Positions 42,946-52,116 of a stretch of 64,000 nucleotides of DNA are shown here, in pieces (the first letter of the stretch is position 1; the number at the start of each line of letters is the position of its first letter). The translations under genes and the position numbers were made by a program. A model generated the notes under the pieces. The model was not told the DNA's origin. It saw only the letters and a list, made by a program, of their open reading frames with translations, and made no database searches. Source of the DNA: Elusimicrobiota bacterium (lineage in GTDB: Bacteria; Elusimicrobiota; Elusimicrobia; UBA1565; UBA9628); contig JAHFCE010000011.1 of the NCBI GenBank assembly GCA_023249675.1, positions 20,771 through 84,770 of the forward strand, in the 5' to 3' direction.

Positions 42946-43443
42946 ATGGCCAGCGATTATTCGTTTGATGCCGTGTCCGATGTTGATCTTAATTTGGTCT
43001 CCGAGGTCGTCGCCGTCGCGATGAAGGAGATCGTCAATCGCTTCGACTTGAAAACGGCCAACGCCTCGATCGAGCTCAACGTGAAGGACAAGAAGCTAAT
43101 CGTGCGCGCGAGCGACGAGTTCAAGGTGGAGCAGGTTTACGACGTCCTGCTCACCCGCATGGCCAAGCGCGGCCTGCCGCTGAAGAACCTGACGAAGGGG
43201 AAGGTGGAAGCAGCGCTCGGCCAGACCGCCCGTCTTGAGGCGGTGATCCAGTCGGGCATTCCGACCGACAAGGCCAAGAAGATGCAGCAGGCCATCAAGG
43301 ACGCCAAGCTCAAGGTGAACGCGCAGATCCAGGACGGCCAGCTGCGCGTGACGAGTAAATCAAAGGACGAGCTTCAGGCGACGATGAACGCGCTCAAGTC
43401 AGGAAATTTCGAGCTCGATCTGCAGTTCAAGAACTTCCGCTAG
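42946..43443 (+). CDS. YajQ-family nucleotide-binding protein
   Basis: A 165-residue protein of the YajQ/UPF0234 family, some members of which bind cyclic di-GMP. It has the opening SDYSFDAVSDVDLNLVSEVV, the repeat motif KEIVNRFDLKTA, IPTDKAKKMQQAIKDAKLKV and the ending GNFELDLQFKNFR. Two ferredoxin-like halves are expected. ATG 42946 follows hutU by four bases with GAGG upstream. It converges on the exported protein gene on the opposite strand, overlapping by four bases. Confidence 0.92.
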   Translation: MASDYSFDAVSDVDLNLVSEVVAVAMKEIVNRFDLKTANASIELNVKDKKLIVRASDEFKVEQVYDVLLTRMAKRGLPLKNLTKGKVEAALGQTARLEAVIQSGIPTDKAKKMQQAIKDAKLKVNAQIQDGQLRVTSKSKDELQATMNALKSGNFELDLQFKNFR

Positions 43444-44936
43444 GGACGCCAGTGTTTGACGGCGCGATGCGCGTCGGCGGCCTTGTCATTCTGGAGCATT
43501 TTGGCCAGTTCCGTCCAGGAGATCTGGCCGGCGGGGCGCGGCGGAGCGGGGCGCGGCGGCACGAGCGGGGCGTCCATCGTCAGGGCCTTAAGAGCCTCAC
43601 CGAGGCGTTCGGCCTCGGCGTTCAGGCGCGCGAAGAACGGGTGCGCGGCGGCCTGGCTGAGATAAAGCTCGATCTTGTGATCGGGCACAGCCGCGATCTT
43701 CCCCATCAGCTCCGACACGACATGGACGATGGCTTCGGCGTTGACGATTTCGTTCTGGTAGTACGTTTCGAGGTCTTCAAGCTCCTTGCGCAGAAGCGTG
43801 AAGCGTTGCGCGGGAATGCCGTGCTTGCGCGAGAAATGATCCAGCACCGGCAGCCAGGTCTTTTGCGCGTCCAGATTGCGGCGGGCGCTCTCGACTTCCT
43901 GCTCGGCCGCGGCCAGGCGGGAGCGCAAAGTCCCCATCGGATTTGCCATTTCGTTTTGTCCGAAAGTCGTCGCGTAATAGGGCAGGCGCATCTTGAGGCC
44001 CGACAGGTAATGAGTCGGGTCCGCAAGATAGTTCCAGGCGCCCATGTCTTCGAAGCGTCCATCGAGCTCGTGATCGATCGCCCAGCCGATGAGGCGGGCC
44101 ACCGTCTCGTTGAGCTCATGGCGGTTGAACGCGCGGTATAGGTTCTCTTTCGCGGCGCGGCCGTACCAGAGGCCGTGGCCGAGAAGCTCGTGGCCGAGAA
44201 TCGCGGGCAATGACTCGCGCAAGAAATCGAGGTCGCCGTCCACGTAGTGGCGGTTGAGGCGGATTTCCGCGTAGCCCTCCTGTCTCCAGGCGGTGTCGGC
44301 CCAGTAGCTGAATTTCTTGCGGCCGTCGACAAGGAGGAGTTTCGAATCGGGGAATTCCGTGAAGTGCACGTGCGCGCTCAGGCCCTCGGCGAGGAATTCT
44401 TCGGCGTAGCGTCTGCCCGTTGGGGTTCCGAGCATGCGCTTGAAGGAGTCCTCGAGGGCCTTTTTCTCATCGGCGCGGCCGCGGTCGTCGAGGCGCACGC
44501 GTTCGAGCAGGCGTTCCATGAGAGGGCGCGAATGTGTGGCCGGGAGATGCGCGGCGTCGTCGCTCGGGGAGGGCGTGACGACGCCGCCGCCGAGCGCGGC
44601 GGCCGACATGAAATTATTTTCGAGCGCGCCGGCTCCGGCCTCGGCCTTCAGGCCCGCGAGATGTTCGGCTTTGGCGCCGTGCGCGCGCAGGCTGTCGATG
44701 ACCTTCGGGTTTTGTTGCGGGAGAAGCGGTTGGGCGGCTGCGAGCGTGGCCGCGATCGGGAGACTCGGGCCCAAGGGGCGCAGGCTGAGAGGGAGCGTCT
44801 GAGCGGGAGGCGTGATCGACGCGGCCGCGGTCAGTCGAGGGAGAGGAGATCGAGGGACTTCGAGCACGACGCGCTGGGCCTCCGCGTTGAGCGCGCAGGC
44901 CGCCAGGAAAACTGACGCCAGGAGCCGTCGTTTCAT
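43440..44936 (-). CDS. Exported protein with HExxxH motif (paralogue A), putative metalloenzyme
   Basis: A 498-residue protein. It has a signal peptide (RLLASVFLAACALNAEAQ), then a Pro/Ala-rich low-complexity region to about 130 and a globular part. The motif ILGHELLGHGLWYGR gives HExxxH, followed by NETVARLIGW, a possible third Glu ligand. YLADPTHYLSG and LPYYATTFGQNEM are shared almost exactly with the gene at 45570. The C-terminal part is coiled-coil-like (EQEVESARRNLDAQ) and ends with ISWTELAKML, also shared. Peptidase activity is an inference. A GC-rich hairpin lies upstream. Confidence 0.7.
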   Translation of the reverse strand: MKRRLLASVFLAACALNAEAQRVVLEVPRSPLPRLTAAASITPPAQTLPLSLRPLGPSLPIAATLAAAQPLLPQQNPKVIDSLRAHGAKAEHLAGLKAEAGAGALENNFMSAAALGGGVVTPSPSDDAAHLPATHSRPLMERLLERVRLDDRGRADEKKALEDSFKRMLGTPTGRRYAEEFLAEGLSAHVHFTEFPDSKLLLVDGRKKFSYWADTAWRQEGYAEIRLNRHYVDGDLDFLRESLPAILGHELLGHGLWYGRAAKENLYRAFNRHELNETVARLIGWAIDHELDGRFEDMGAWNYLADPTHYLSGLKMRLPYYATTFGQNEMANPMGTLRSRLAAAEQEVESARRNLDAQKTWLPVLDHFSRKHGIPAQRFTLLRKELEDLETYYQNEIVNAEAIVHVVSELMGKIAAVPDHKIELYLSQAAAHPFFARLNAEAERLGEALKALTMDAPLVPPRPAPPRPAGQISWTELAKMLQNDKAADAHRAVKHWRP

Positions 44937-44975
44937 TTCCGTACATCAGTGTACGGAGGATGGGGCGGTTCGCCC

Positions 44976-44992
44976 AGGGCCCCTCGGGCCCT
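44976..44992. repeat. Small GC-rich hairpin between exported-protein genes
   Basis: AGGGCCC, CTC loop, GGGCCCT. It follows the stop of the 44998-45573 gene on the minus strand. Without a T-run it is at best a weak or assisted terminator. Confidence 0.45.
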
Positions 44993-44997
44993 CCGGA

Positions 44998-45573
44998 CTA
45001 GGTCTTCCGACCGGCCAATTTGACGGTCTTTAGGAACGCCCTCCAGGCCTTTTGACCGCGGCGTTCTAGATCCGGGGCCGGGGACTCGCGGGCGTAGGAG
45101 AGCACGATGAAGCGGCGGCCGGAGGTGGGCAGGATGAGGAAGATTTCCTGGCCGAGCATGGTTGGGCCGGAAAGTGCGTGCGGGTCGCCGAGGTTGATGG
45201 GAAACCCATGCTTGTAAAGCGCGAGTCGGCGGCCCGCCACCGTGATGTTTCCGATGGCCTCGGGTTTGCGGCCCATCGTCGATGCCGCTGGCCCGGCCAA
45301 AAAGGAAGCGGGATTTTTGTAGCCGCTGCCTGGAGCGCCGAAGACGCGCACCGCGATGCGGTCGAGGCCGTCGACGAAGGCCACGACCGGATCGGCGCCG
45401 CCGCCGTTGGCGTACTCTTCGACTTTCCAGCCGCCTTTCGGCGGCTGGAAACTAATCAGGGCGGCAACGGCCTGCGACGGGGTCGTGATGGTCACGGTTT
45501 TTGATGCCTCCAGGGAAGTCGCGGCCGAGGCGGCGGCCGAGAGCGCGAGGACGGCGGAAAGGACGAGCTTCAT
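44998..45573 (-). CDS. Exported protein, unknown
   Basis: A 191-residue protein with a signal peptide (KLVLSAVLALSAAASA). The mature part is a beta-rich domain (SFQPPKGGWKVEEYANG, RRLALYKHGF, RRFIVLSYARES) ending in a helix WRAFLKTVKL. The pattern resembles small periplasmic proteins that bind lipids or are of the PsbP/DUF1795 type, but that is only a guess. Its ATG overlaps the stop of paralogue B by four bases, so the two are co-expressed. Confidence 0.6.
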   Translation of the reverse strand: MKLVLSAVLALSAAASAATSLEASKTVTITTPSQAVAALISFQPPKGGWKVEEYANGGGADPVVAFVDGLDRIAVRVFGAPGSGYKNPASFLAGPAASTMGRKPEAIGNITVAGRRLALYKHGFPINLGDPHALSGPTMLGQEIFLILPTSGRRFIVLSYARESPAPDLERRGQKAWRAFLKTVKLAGRKT

Positions 45574-47207
45574 TCTGTTTTCTCCCAATGATCGGTCTCG
45601 GTGCGATCTTGTTCCATGAGACGATCTAGATCGTCCCAGGTGAGCTTGCCCGGCACGGGCGGAATCGAGGGCTCCCACGCGCGTCCGGCGACGAGTCCGC
45701 GCAGACGGTCGGTGCGTGCGGCCAGGCGCTGCTCGGATTGGCGCATGTAGGTCGAATCGGAGGCTTCGGCCAGTGTCGCCAATGCGGCCGCGGTCTCTGG
45801 TTTCTTCCAGTGCGTGATTGTGGCTAACAGGGAGGCACTGATGTCGTCCAAGTTCTTTTGGTGGGCATCGTTCCAGATAATGGTGGCGTCGATGTCTTCC
45901 GACAGGGAGGAAAACTGTCCTCGGTCCATGCCGTGGACCGTGACGAAGTGCTCGATGGCCGACCGCCAGGCGACCACCGCCACGGCGTAATCCCGTATTT
46001 TTTTGCGATCTATTTCGATGGCGTCGACGCGGCCTTCGAGCGTTGCCAGCGGTGCGCGCATCTCCGCGAGACTCAGGGTCGTCGCGTAGTAGGGTAGATT
46101 CGTCACCAGGTTGTTGTGATATCTCTCCGGATCAGCGAGGTAGCTCCACATATGCTCGCTGTCCAGGGGCCCGCCCAGTTCGGTCTCAACCAGCCAGCCG
46201 ATCAATCCCGCGCCGGCTTCGTCGCCACGGTAGTAACCGATGACATCAGGCGGAACGCCCGCTTTTTCCGACCGCTGAGCTTCGAAGGCGTGACCGAACA
46301 GTTCATGGCCGAGGGTCGCGGTCATGTCCACGCGCCGGTAGTCCGGGTCCGTTTCGAGGTAGTGGCGGTTGAGGACCACGCGCGGCGGATTTGCGCCCAT
46401 GATTGTGTAGCCGCCCGAAGCATAGAGGATGCGCCGGCCGTTCTTGATGACCGTCGTCGAATTGTCCACATTGTCGAACTCGATTGTGGCCCTCGCGTCG
46501 GAGGCCGTGAACTCCAAGGCGAGCTCGCGGCCGGTCGGGGTCTTGAGCAGGCTCTCCAAGGCTTCATTCATGGCTGCGGCGGCGCGGGGGTCGGCGTCGG
46601 GTTTGATACTGAGAGAATGGCGCAGACTGCGCAACAACTCGGTGGCCTGAGCTGTCGGGTCAGCGGTGGGGTTGCTGCCTCCGGCCGGCGGCGGGGTGAC
46701 CGGATTTCGGAGACCGTCCTCGAAGCTCCCGACGCCGGGCTGCAGCTTGGGTTTTAGGCGGGTGGCCTCGCGCAGGAAGGCGCGGTCCTCGGGGGAAATG
46801 AGAGTCCCGCGCATCCAGAAGAGAGTGATGGCCTCATCGTGGAATTCTTCCGGCAGGCGCCCGTCCTTGGCCGCAGTGCGCAGGACGGCGGTGCGCTCGG
46901 AGGCGCGCCGACCGAGCAACTCCCAGACCGCGAAATTGGTGAGGAGGTGCTTTGCCGCATCGGCGGCCTTGCGGTCGGAGAGGCGGCCATTGATCAGTTC
47001 GTAGCGTCTGCCCTCGAGGGCCAGGAGCCAATCGAGTTCCTCGGGCAGCAGCGCGCCTGGGGCCGCCGCCTCGAACGCGTCCTGCGGAGCCGGATCGGAG
47101 ACAGGCGCGGACGCGGGGGGCAGGGCGCAGGTCGGGCAGGCGGGCGCGAAGGTCCCCAGTATGAGGAGAAACGAGCCGAGCACGAGCGAGGCGAGGCGTC
47201 GGGACAT
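45570..47207 (-). CDS. Exported protein with HExxxH motif (paralogue B), putative metalloenzyme
   Basis: A 545-residue protein with a signal sequence (LASLVLGSFLLILGTFAPAC; the Cys may make it a lipoprotein). It matches paralogue A through TATLGHELFGHAFE (HExxxH), DEAGAGLIGW, YLADPERYHNN, LPYYATTLSLAEM and the C-terminal LTWDDLDRLM. Its first third is helical (EELDWLLALEGRRYELINGRL) and unlike A. A TATACT hexamer 17 bases before the ATG (minus strand) may be its -10. The start is ATG 47207; the track ORF runs further back into the hutI region. Confidence 0.7.
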   Translation of the reverse strand: MSRRLASLVLGSFLLILGTFAPACPTCALPPASAPVSDPAPQDAFEAAAPGALLPEELDWLLALEGRRYELINGRLSDRKAADAAKHLLTNFAVWELLGRRASERTAVLRTAAKDGRLPEEFHDEAITLFWMRGTLISPEDRAFLREATRLKPKLQPGVGSFEDGLRNPVTPPPAGGSNPTADPTAQATELLRSLRHSLSIKPDADPRAAAAMNEALESLLKTPTGRELALEFTASDARATIEFDNVDNSTTVIKNGRRILYASGGYTIMGANPPRVVLNRHYLETDPDYRRVDMTATLGHELFGHAFEAQRSEKAGVPPDVIGYYRGDEAGAGLIGWLVETELGGPLDSEHMWSYLADPERYHNNLVTNLPYYATTLSLAEMRAPLATLEGRVDAIEIDRKKIRDYAVAVVAWRSAIEHFVTVHGMDRGQFSSLSEDIDATIIWNDAHQKNLDDISASLLATITHWKKPETAAALATLAEASDSTYMRQSEQRLAARTDRLRGLVAGRAWEPSIPPVPGKLTWDDLDRLMEQDRTETDHWEKTE

Positions 47208-47257
47208 AGGGGCTAGCCGTCTGTAGTATAACCTCGGGTGGGCCGTCGCGCCAGGGG

Positions 47258-47275
47258 CGTATTTCGTAGAATACG
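47258..47275 (+). promoter_or_regulatory. hutI promoter region with small palindrome
   Basis: CGTATT, TCGTAG, AATACG is an inverted repeat that overlaps a TAGAAT hexamer (47267-47272) 11 bases before the hutI ATG. It could be an operator over the -10. No -35 is clear. Confidence 0.4.
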
Positions 47276-47283
47276 GGTCAATC

Positions 47284-48534
47284 ATGGCGACCGTGATCCT
47301 CAATGCCTCCGAAATCCTGACCATGGCGGGCCCGGACGGGCCCCGCTCGGGCAAGGGCAAGGGCGCGCTTGGGCTTCTGCGCGACGGCGCGGTGCTCATC
47401 GAGAAAGGCCAGATCGTCGCGGCGGGCCCCAAGGCCGCCGTTTTGGCCGAGCCGCTCGCCAAGGGGGCCAAGATCCTCAGCGCGGAGGGTCGCGTGCTTC
47501 TGCCCGGTTTTGTCGACGCGCACACGCATCCTGTTTTTGCGGCGCCCCGCCTCGAGGACTTTGAGGCGCGCCTTGCCGGCAAGAGCTATGCCGAGATCGC
47601 CGAGAGCGGCGGGGGCATCCTGTCCACGGTGAACGGGGTCCGGGGCGCAAAGGAAGCCGATTTGACGGCCGGACTGCGCGCGAGGGCGCTTGATTTCGTT
47701 TCCTCCGGCACAACGACGATCGAGGCCAAGTCCGGTTATGGCCTCGATCTCGACAATGAACTCAAACTTTTACGCGTGATGCGTGCGGTCTCCTCGCGCG
47801 GGCCGCTTGAGATCGTGCCGACCTTCCTCGGCGCGCACGCCGTTCCGCCCGAGTTCGAGGGGCGCAAAGACGCGTTCGTCGAGCGCGTCTGCAAGACGAT
47901 GATCCCGCGCGTGGCCGAGGAGAAGCTGGCGGTGTTCGTGGACCTGTTCTGCGAAACGGGCTACTTCGATCGAACCGACCTTGAGCGCATCGCGGCCGCG
48001 GGCGCCGCGGCGGGTCTTCAGCTCAAGGTCCATAGCGAACAGCTCTCGCGAATGGGGAGCCTTTTAACCGCGCTCAAGCTTGGGGCCGTCACGGCCGACC
48101 ATCTGGATTGCGTTGAGGAAGAGGACATCCGCGCGCTCGCGGCAGCCAAGACGGTGGCCTGCCTTGTGCCCGGCTCCAACTATTTTCTCGGCAAGCCCTA
48201 CCCGCCCGCGCGCCGTCTGCTCGACGGGGGCGTTGCGGTGGCACTCGCCACCGATTTCAACCCGGGGACGTGCCCTTGTTTTGATCTGCGCATGATCATT
48301 TCGATCGCCTGCACGCAGATGAAGATGAGCCCGGCGGAGGCGCTGGTCAGCGTCACGATCAACGGCGCGCACGCTCTCGGCCTTGGGGCCACACACGGCT
48401 CGCTCGAGCCCGGAAAGACCGCCGACATCGCCTGCTTCGATGCTGAAGATCATCGCGAGCTCGCCTACTGGTTCGGCGCTCCGCGCACGCGCTGGGTCAT
48501 GAAGCGAGGAGAGATCGTCTACAAGTCCTCATGA
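47284..48534 (+). CDS. hutI: Imidazolonepropionase
   Basis: Third step of histidine degradation, giving formiminoglutamate. The 416-residue amidohydrolase has LLPGFVDAHTHPVFAA (metal-binding HxH), EAKSGYGLDLDNELK, FLGAHAVPPEF, QLKVHSEQLSRMG and LATDFNPGTCPCFD. It diverges from the exported genes and starts a forward run with the HAD, aldehyde dehydrogenase and ftcD genes; its stop overlaps the next ATG. Confidence 0.96.
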   Translation: MATVILNASEILTMAGPDGPRSGKGKGALGLLRDGAVLIEKGQIVAAGPKAAVLAEPLAKGAKILSAEGRVLLPGFVDAHTHPVFAAPRLEDFEARLAGKSYAEIAESGGGILSTVNGVRGAKEADLTAGLRARALDFVSSGTTTIEAKSGYGLDLDNELKLLRVMRAVSSRGPLEIVPTFLGAHAVPPEFEGRKDAFVERVCKTMIPRVAEEKLAVFVDLFCETGYFDRTDLERIAAAGAAAGLQLKVHSEQLSRMGSLLTALKLGAVTADHLDCVEEEDIRALAAAKTVACLVPGSNYFLGKPYPPARRLLDGGVAVALATDFNPGTCPCFDLRMIISIACTQMKMSPAEALVSVTINGAHALGLGATHGSLEPGKTADIACFDAEDHRELAYWFGAPRTRWVMKRGEIVYKSS

Positions 48535-49226
48535 AAGTCCTCCTCTTCGACGTCGACGGGACCTTGATTCGCGGCGGCGGCGCCGGGCGCAAGGCGCTCA
48601 ACCGCGCTGCCTACGAGCTTTACGGCAAGAAAAACGCGTGCTCGGAACTGTCGTTGGCCGGGCGCACCGATCGGTACAATTTCAGAGAAATCGACCGGGT
48701 CGTAACGGGAAAGAGGCCGACACGCGGAGCGATCGAAAGGCTCCATCAGGCATACTTGAGGTTTTTGCCGTACTACGTGAAGGCCGCTATCCGCCGTCGG
48801 ACCTATCACATCCCACCGGGCCTCAAGACCTTGCTCAGACAACTCAGTCGAGATCACCGCGTTTTGCTTGGCCTCGGCACGGGGAATATGGAGAAGGGGG
48901 CCCGCATCAAGCTTGAGCCGTCGGGCTTCAACGCCTACTTCCTGTTCGGCGGCTACGGTTCCGACGCGTTTCACCGCCACTCCCTGTTGAAAAAAGCCGT
49001 CGTCCGCGCCAAGAAGTTGGCCTCCGCTTCGTTTACGGCAAAAGATGTTTATGTCATCGGCGACACGCCCTTCGATGTCTCCGCCGGCAAGAAGGCGGGC
49101 TACAAAACCGTGGCCGTCGGCACCGGCTACTCCGATTGGAAAGAGCTCGCGGCTTCAAAGCCTGATCATCTCGCGAAAGACTTCAAGGACATCAAACTAT
49201 GGCTGAACTGGTTCGGATTGAACTGA
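48531..49226 (+). CDS. HAD-superfamily hydrolase
   Basis: A 231-residue phosphoglycolate-phosphatase-like enzyme: nucleophile Asp in VLLFDVDGTLIRGGG, LGLGTGNMEKGARIKL for motif II, Lys in the middle region and VIGDTPFDVSAGKKAG for motif IV. The helical cap lies between residues 18 and 85. Substrate unknown. It overlaps hutI by four bases and the aldehyde dehydrogenase by 28. Confidence 0.85.
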   Translation: MKVLLFDVDGTLIRGGGAGRKALNRAAYELYGKKNACSELSLAGRTDRYNFREIDRVVTGKRPTRGAIERLHQAYLRFLPYYVKAAIRRRTYHIPPGLKTLLRQLSRDHRVLLGLGTGNMEKGARIKLEPSGFNAYFLFGGYGSDAFHRHSLLKKAVVRAKKLASASFTAKDVYVIGDTPFDVSAGKKAGYKTVAVGTGYSDWKELAASKPDHLAKDFKDIKLWLNWFGLN

Positions 49227-50539
49227 CTGACGAGGCGTCCGCCGCCGCCGTCGCCGCGCGTTGTGCCGCCGCGGTAGGTTCTGCGGCCATGCCTGCACAC
49301 GTTCGCGCACGAGTTCTGCTCAAAGCGGCCGAGGCTCTCGAGGCTCAGGCCGAGGATTTTGCGCGCCTGATTTGCCGTGAAGTCGGAAAGCCGCTGAAGG
49401 AAGCCCGCCGCGAGGCCGCGCGCGGGGCCTTTACCTTGCGCTGGGCTGGCGAGGAGGCGCGTCGCATCACCGGCGAGGTTCTGCCGCTCGATCTCGACGC
49501 GAACTCCGAGGGCCGCTACGCCATGGTCAAGCGCGTGCCGCGCGGCCCGGCGCTGTTCATCACGCCGTTCAACTTTCCCTTGAACCTCGTCGCGCATAAG
49601 GTCGCGCCCGCTATCGCGGTCGGCCTGCCCTTCGTGCTCAAGCCCGATCCAAGGGGATCGAAGACGGCCGAGAAGTTGATCGGCCTGCTAGTGGATGCGG
49701 GCTGGCCTGCCGAGGCCGCGATTGTGGTCGGTGGCCCTCTGCCCGCCGCCGAGGCCTTGGTCCGAGATGAGCGGTTCCGAATCTTCTCCTTCACCGGTTC
49801 GACCGCGGTCGGCTGGAGGCTGAAGGCGCTTGCCGTGAAGGCGCAGACCTGCCTTGAGCTCGGCGGCAACGCCGCGGTCTTCGTCGCCCGGGACGCCGAT
49901 GTGCCCTGGGCCGCCGCGCGCTGCGCCTGGGGAGCCTTTTATTACTCCGGGCAGGTGTGCATTTCGGTCCAGCGCATTTATGTCGAGCAGGAAGTCCACT
50001 CCGAGTTCCGCCGCCTGCTTGTGGAGAACATCAAAGGTCTTGTCGTCGGCGATCCGACCGATGAGAAGACCGACGTCGGTCCCATGATCGACGAGAAGTC
50101 CGCCATCCGCGTCGAGGAGTGGCTCAAGGAAGCCGTGTCTCACGGAGCGAAATTATGGACGGGAGGTCCCCGAAACGGGCTCGTCATTCCGCCCTCGCTT
50201 CTGGAGGGCGTTCCCGCCGACTGCAGGCTGTCCTGCGAAGAAGCCTTCGGCCCCGTCGTGACTTTGGACGCCGTCGGGAGCCGCGAGGATGCCCTTGATC
50301 GCATGGCGGCTTCCCGTTACGGGCTGCAGGCCGGAATTTTCACGAATGACCTCGCTTTCGTTCACCGGGCGTTTGAGCGCTTGCCCGTTGGCGGCCTGAT
50401 CGTCAACGACATCCCGTCCTTCCGTTCCGACGCGATGCCCTACGGCGGCGCGAAAGACTCCGGCCTCGGCCGCGAAGGCGTTCGCTACGCGATCGAGAAC
50501 TACACCGAACTCAAAACTCTAGTCGTCAAACCTAATTGA
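49199..50539 (+). CDS. NAD(P)-dependent aldehyde dehydrogenase
   Basis: A 446-residue ALDH-fold enzyme: FITPFNFPLNLVAHKVAPA, FSFTGSTAVGWRL, the catalytic Glu in CLELGGNAAVFV, the Cys in YSGQVCISVQRI and SCEEAFGPVV. Slightly shorter than typical ALDHs. No CoA-acylating features. The substrate is unknown; its place in the hut run may be chance. The start at 49199 overlaps the HAD gene. Confidence 0.9.
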   Translation: MAELVRIELTDEASAAAVAARCAAAVGSAAMPAHVRARVLLKAAEALEAQAEDFARLICREVGKPLKEARREAARGAFTLRWAGEEARRITGEVLPLDLDANSEGRYAMVKRVPRGPALFITPFNFPLNLVAHKVAPAIAVGLPFVLKPDPRGSKTAEKLIGLLVDAGWPAEAAIVVGGPLPAAEALVRDERFRIFSFTGSTAVGWRLKALAVKAQTCLELGGNAAVFVARDADVPWAAARCAWGAFYYSGQVCISVQRIYVEQEVHSEFRRLLVENIKGLVVGDPTDEKTDVGPMIDEKSAIRVEEWLKEAVSHGAKLWTGGPRNGLVIPPSLLEGVPADCRLSCEEAFGPVVTLDAVGSREDALDRMAASRYGLQAGIFTNDLAFVHRAFERLPVGGLIVNDIPSFRSDAMPYGGAKDSGLGREGVRYAIENYTELKTLVVKPN

Positions 50540-50540
50540 T

Positions 50541-50606
50541 GGTGTCAGGCCTATAGTTACTTCAATAACTCTACAGAGTTATTGAAGTAACTATAGGCCT
50601 GACACC
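50541..50606. repeat. REP-like palindrome, copy 4
   Basis: Two perfect 32-base arms starting GGTGTCAGGCCTATAGTTAC around an AC centre. It begins two bases after the aldehyde dehydrogenase stop and ends 20 bases before ftcD. Confidence 0.92.
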
Positions 50607-50625
50607 GGAAGAGCGAAGGAGTCAT

Positions 50626-52113
50626 ATGAAGCTTGTTGAATGCGTGCCGAATTTTTCGGAAGGGCGGGACAAGGTCAAGGTGCAGAAGGTGGTGGACGCG
50701 GCGAAGTCGGCCGGGGTCGTGATTCTCGATGTGGAGACCGACGCGGATCATCATCGCTGTGTTCTGTCTTTTGTCGGCGCGCCCGATGCGTGCGTCGAAG
50801 CCTGCTTTCGCGTGGCAAAAACGGCTCAAGAGCTGATCGACCTCAACACGCACAAGGGCGAGCACCCGCGCATGGGGGCCGTCGATGTGATTCCGTTCAT
50901 CCCGGTCGCGGGCGTGACGATCGAGGATTGCGCGAGGCTGGCCGAAAAGCTCGCTGCGCGCATCGGCGGCGAACTTAAAATTCCGACCTATCTGTATGAT
51001 CACGCCGCGAGAAGGCCGGAACGGAAAGACCTGGCCAACGTCCGGAAAGGACAGTTCGAAGGCCTGCGCGATTTGATCGGCAAGGATGAGAGCCGCACGC
51101 CCGATTTCGGCCCCAACGCGATTCACCCGACGGCGGGGGCGGTGGCCGTCGGAGCCAGGCAGCAGATCGTCAACTTCAACATCAACCTCGATACCCACGA
51201 CATGGCCGCGGGCAAGGACATCGCCAAGCGCGTGCGCGCCTCCGGCGGCGGCCTGCCGGCGGTGCGGGGCAAGGAGATCGACTTGGCGGCGCGCGGGCAG
51301 GTGCAGATATCGACCGTGCTGACCGACTATAAGAAGAGCTCGGTGGCGCGCGTGCTGGCCGCGACGATGGCCTTGGCCGACGAGCACAAGGCCAAGATCA
51401 AGAGTACCGAGATCGTCGGCCTATTGCCGCGTCAGGCGCTCGTGGATTTCGCGATTGAGACGCTTCAGCTCGAGAACTTTAACCCGGAAATCCAGATTCT
51501 GGAAAACCGCCTCGAGGCCGTCGGCGTTCTGGGCGGGGGCGGCGACTGGATGGCGGCGGGACGCCTCGTCGCCGAGGCGATGTCCAACACCGACGCCACG
51601 CCGGGAGGCGGCTCGGCGGCGGCGGTTACGGGCGCGATGGGCTGCGGCCTGGGCGAGATGGCGATCGGCATCACCTTGAAGTCGAAGAAGCTCGATGAGG
51701 CGAAGCGCGCGCGGTTGTCCGCCGCGCGCAAGTCTCTAGGCGAGATGCGCGCGACGTTCGATCATCTCGCGGCGGACGACGCGGCCGCCTTCGATCGGTT
51801 CATAGACGCGATGGCGCTTGCGAAAGACGACGTATCGCGTCCGGCGAGGATGCAGGCGGCGCTCCTGCATGCGGCGGAGGTCCCGCTGAAGACCGCGCAG
51901 ACAGCGGCCGCAGCGCTTGCCGTGACGCGTCAGGCGGCGCCGCTTGCGGGCGCTGCCGTGGCCTCAGACATCAACTGCGCGGCGCACCTGCTCAAGGCCG
52001 CGGCGCTGTGCGCGGCGGAGAACGTGCGCATCAACCTCGGCGGCATCAAGGATGCGGCGGCGGCAAAGGACCTCGACAGCCGGCTCGAGAAGATATTGGC
52101 GGCTTGCGCCTAG
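50626..52113 (+). CDS. ftcD: Bifunctional glutamate formiminotransferase/formiminotetrahydrofolate cyclodeaminase
   Basis: Last steps of one histidine-degradation branch: moves the formimino group of formiminoglutamate to tetrahydrofolate, then releases ammonia to give methenyl-THF. The 495-residue fusion has the transferase at 1-300 (LVECVPNFSEGRD, HKGEHPRMGAVDVIPF, GARQQIVNFNINLDT) and the helical cyclodeaminase at 310-495 (DATPGGGSAAAVTGAMG). GAAGGAGTC precedes the ATG. The fusion matches the animal and some bacterial enzymes. Confidence 0.94.
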   Translation: MKLVECVPNFSEGRDKVKVQKVVDAAKSAGVVILDVETDADHHRCVLSFVGAPDACVEACFRVAKTAQELIDLNTHKGEHPRMGAVDVIPFIPVAGVTIEDCARLAEKLAARIGGELKIPTYLYDHAARRPERKDLANVRKGQFEGLRDLIGKDESRTPDFGPNAIHPTAGAVAVGARQQIVNFNINLDTHDMAAGKDIAKRVRASGGGLPAVRGKEIDLAARGQVQISTVLTDYKKSSVARVLAATMALADEHKAKIKSTEIVGLLPRQALVDFAIETLQLENFNPEIQILENRLEAVGVLGGGGDWMAAGRLVAEAMSNTDATPGGGSAAAVTGAMGCGLGEMAIGITLKSKKLDEAKRARLSAARKSLGEMRATFDHLAADDAAAFDRFIDAMALAKDDVSRPARMQAALLHAAEVPLKTAQTAAAALAVTRQAAPLAGAAVASDINCAAHLLKAAALCAAENVRINLGGIKDAAAAKDLDSRLEKILAACA

Positions 52114-52116
52114 GCG

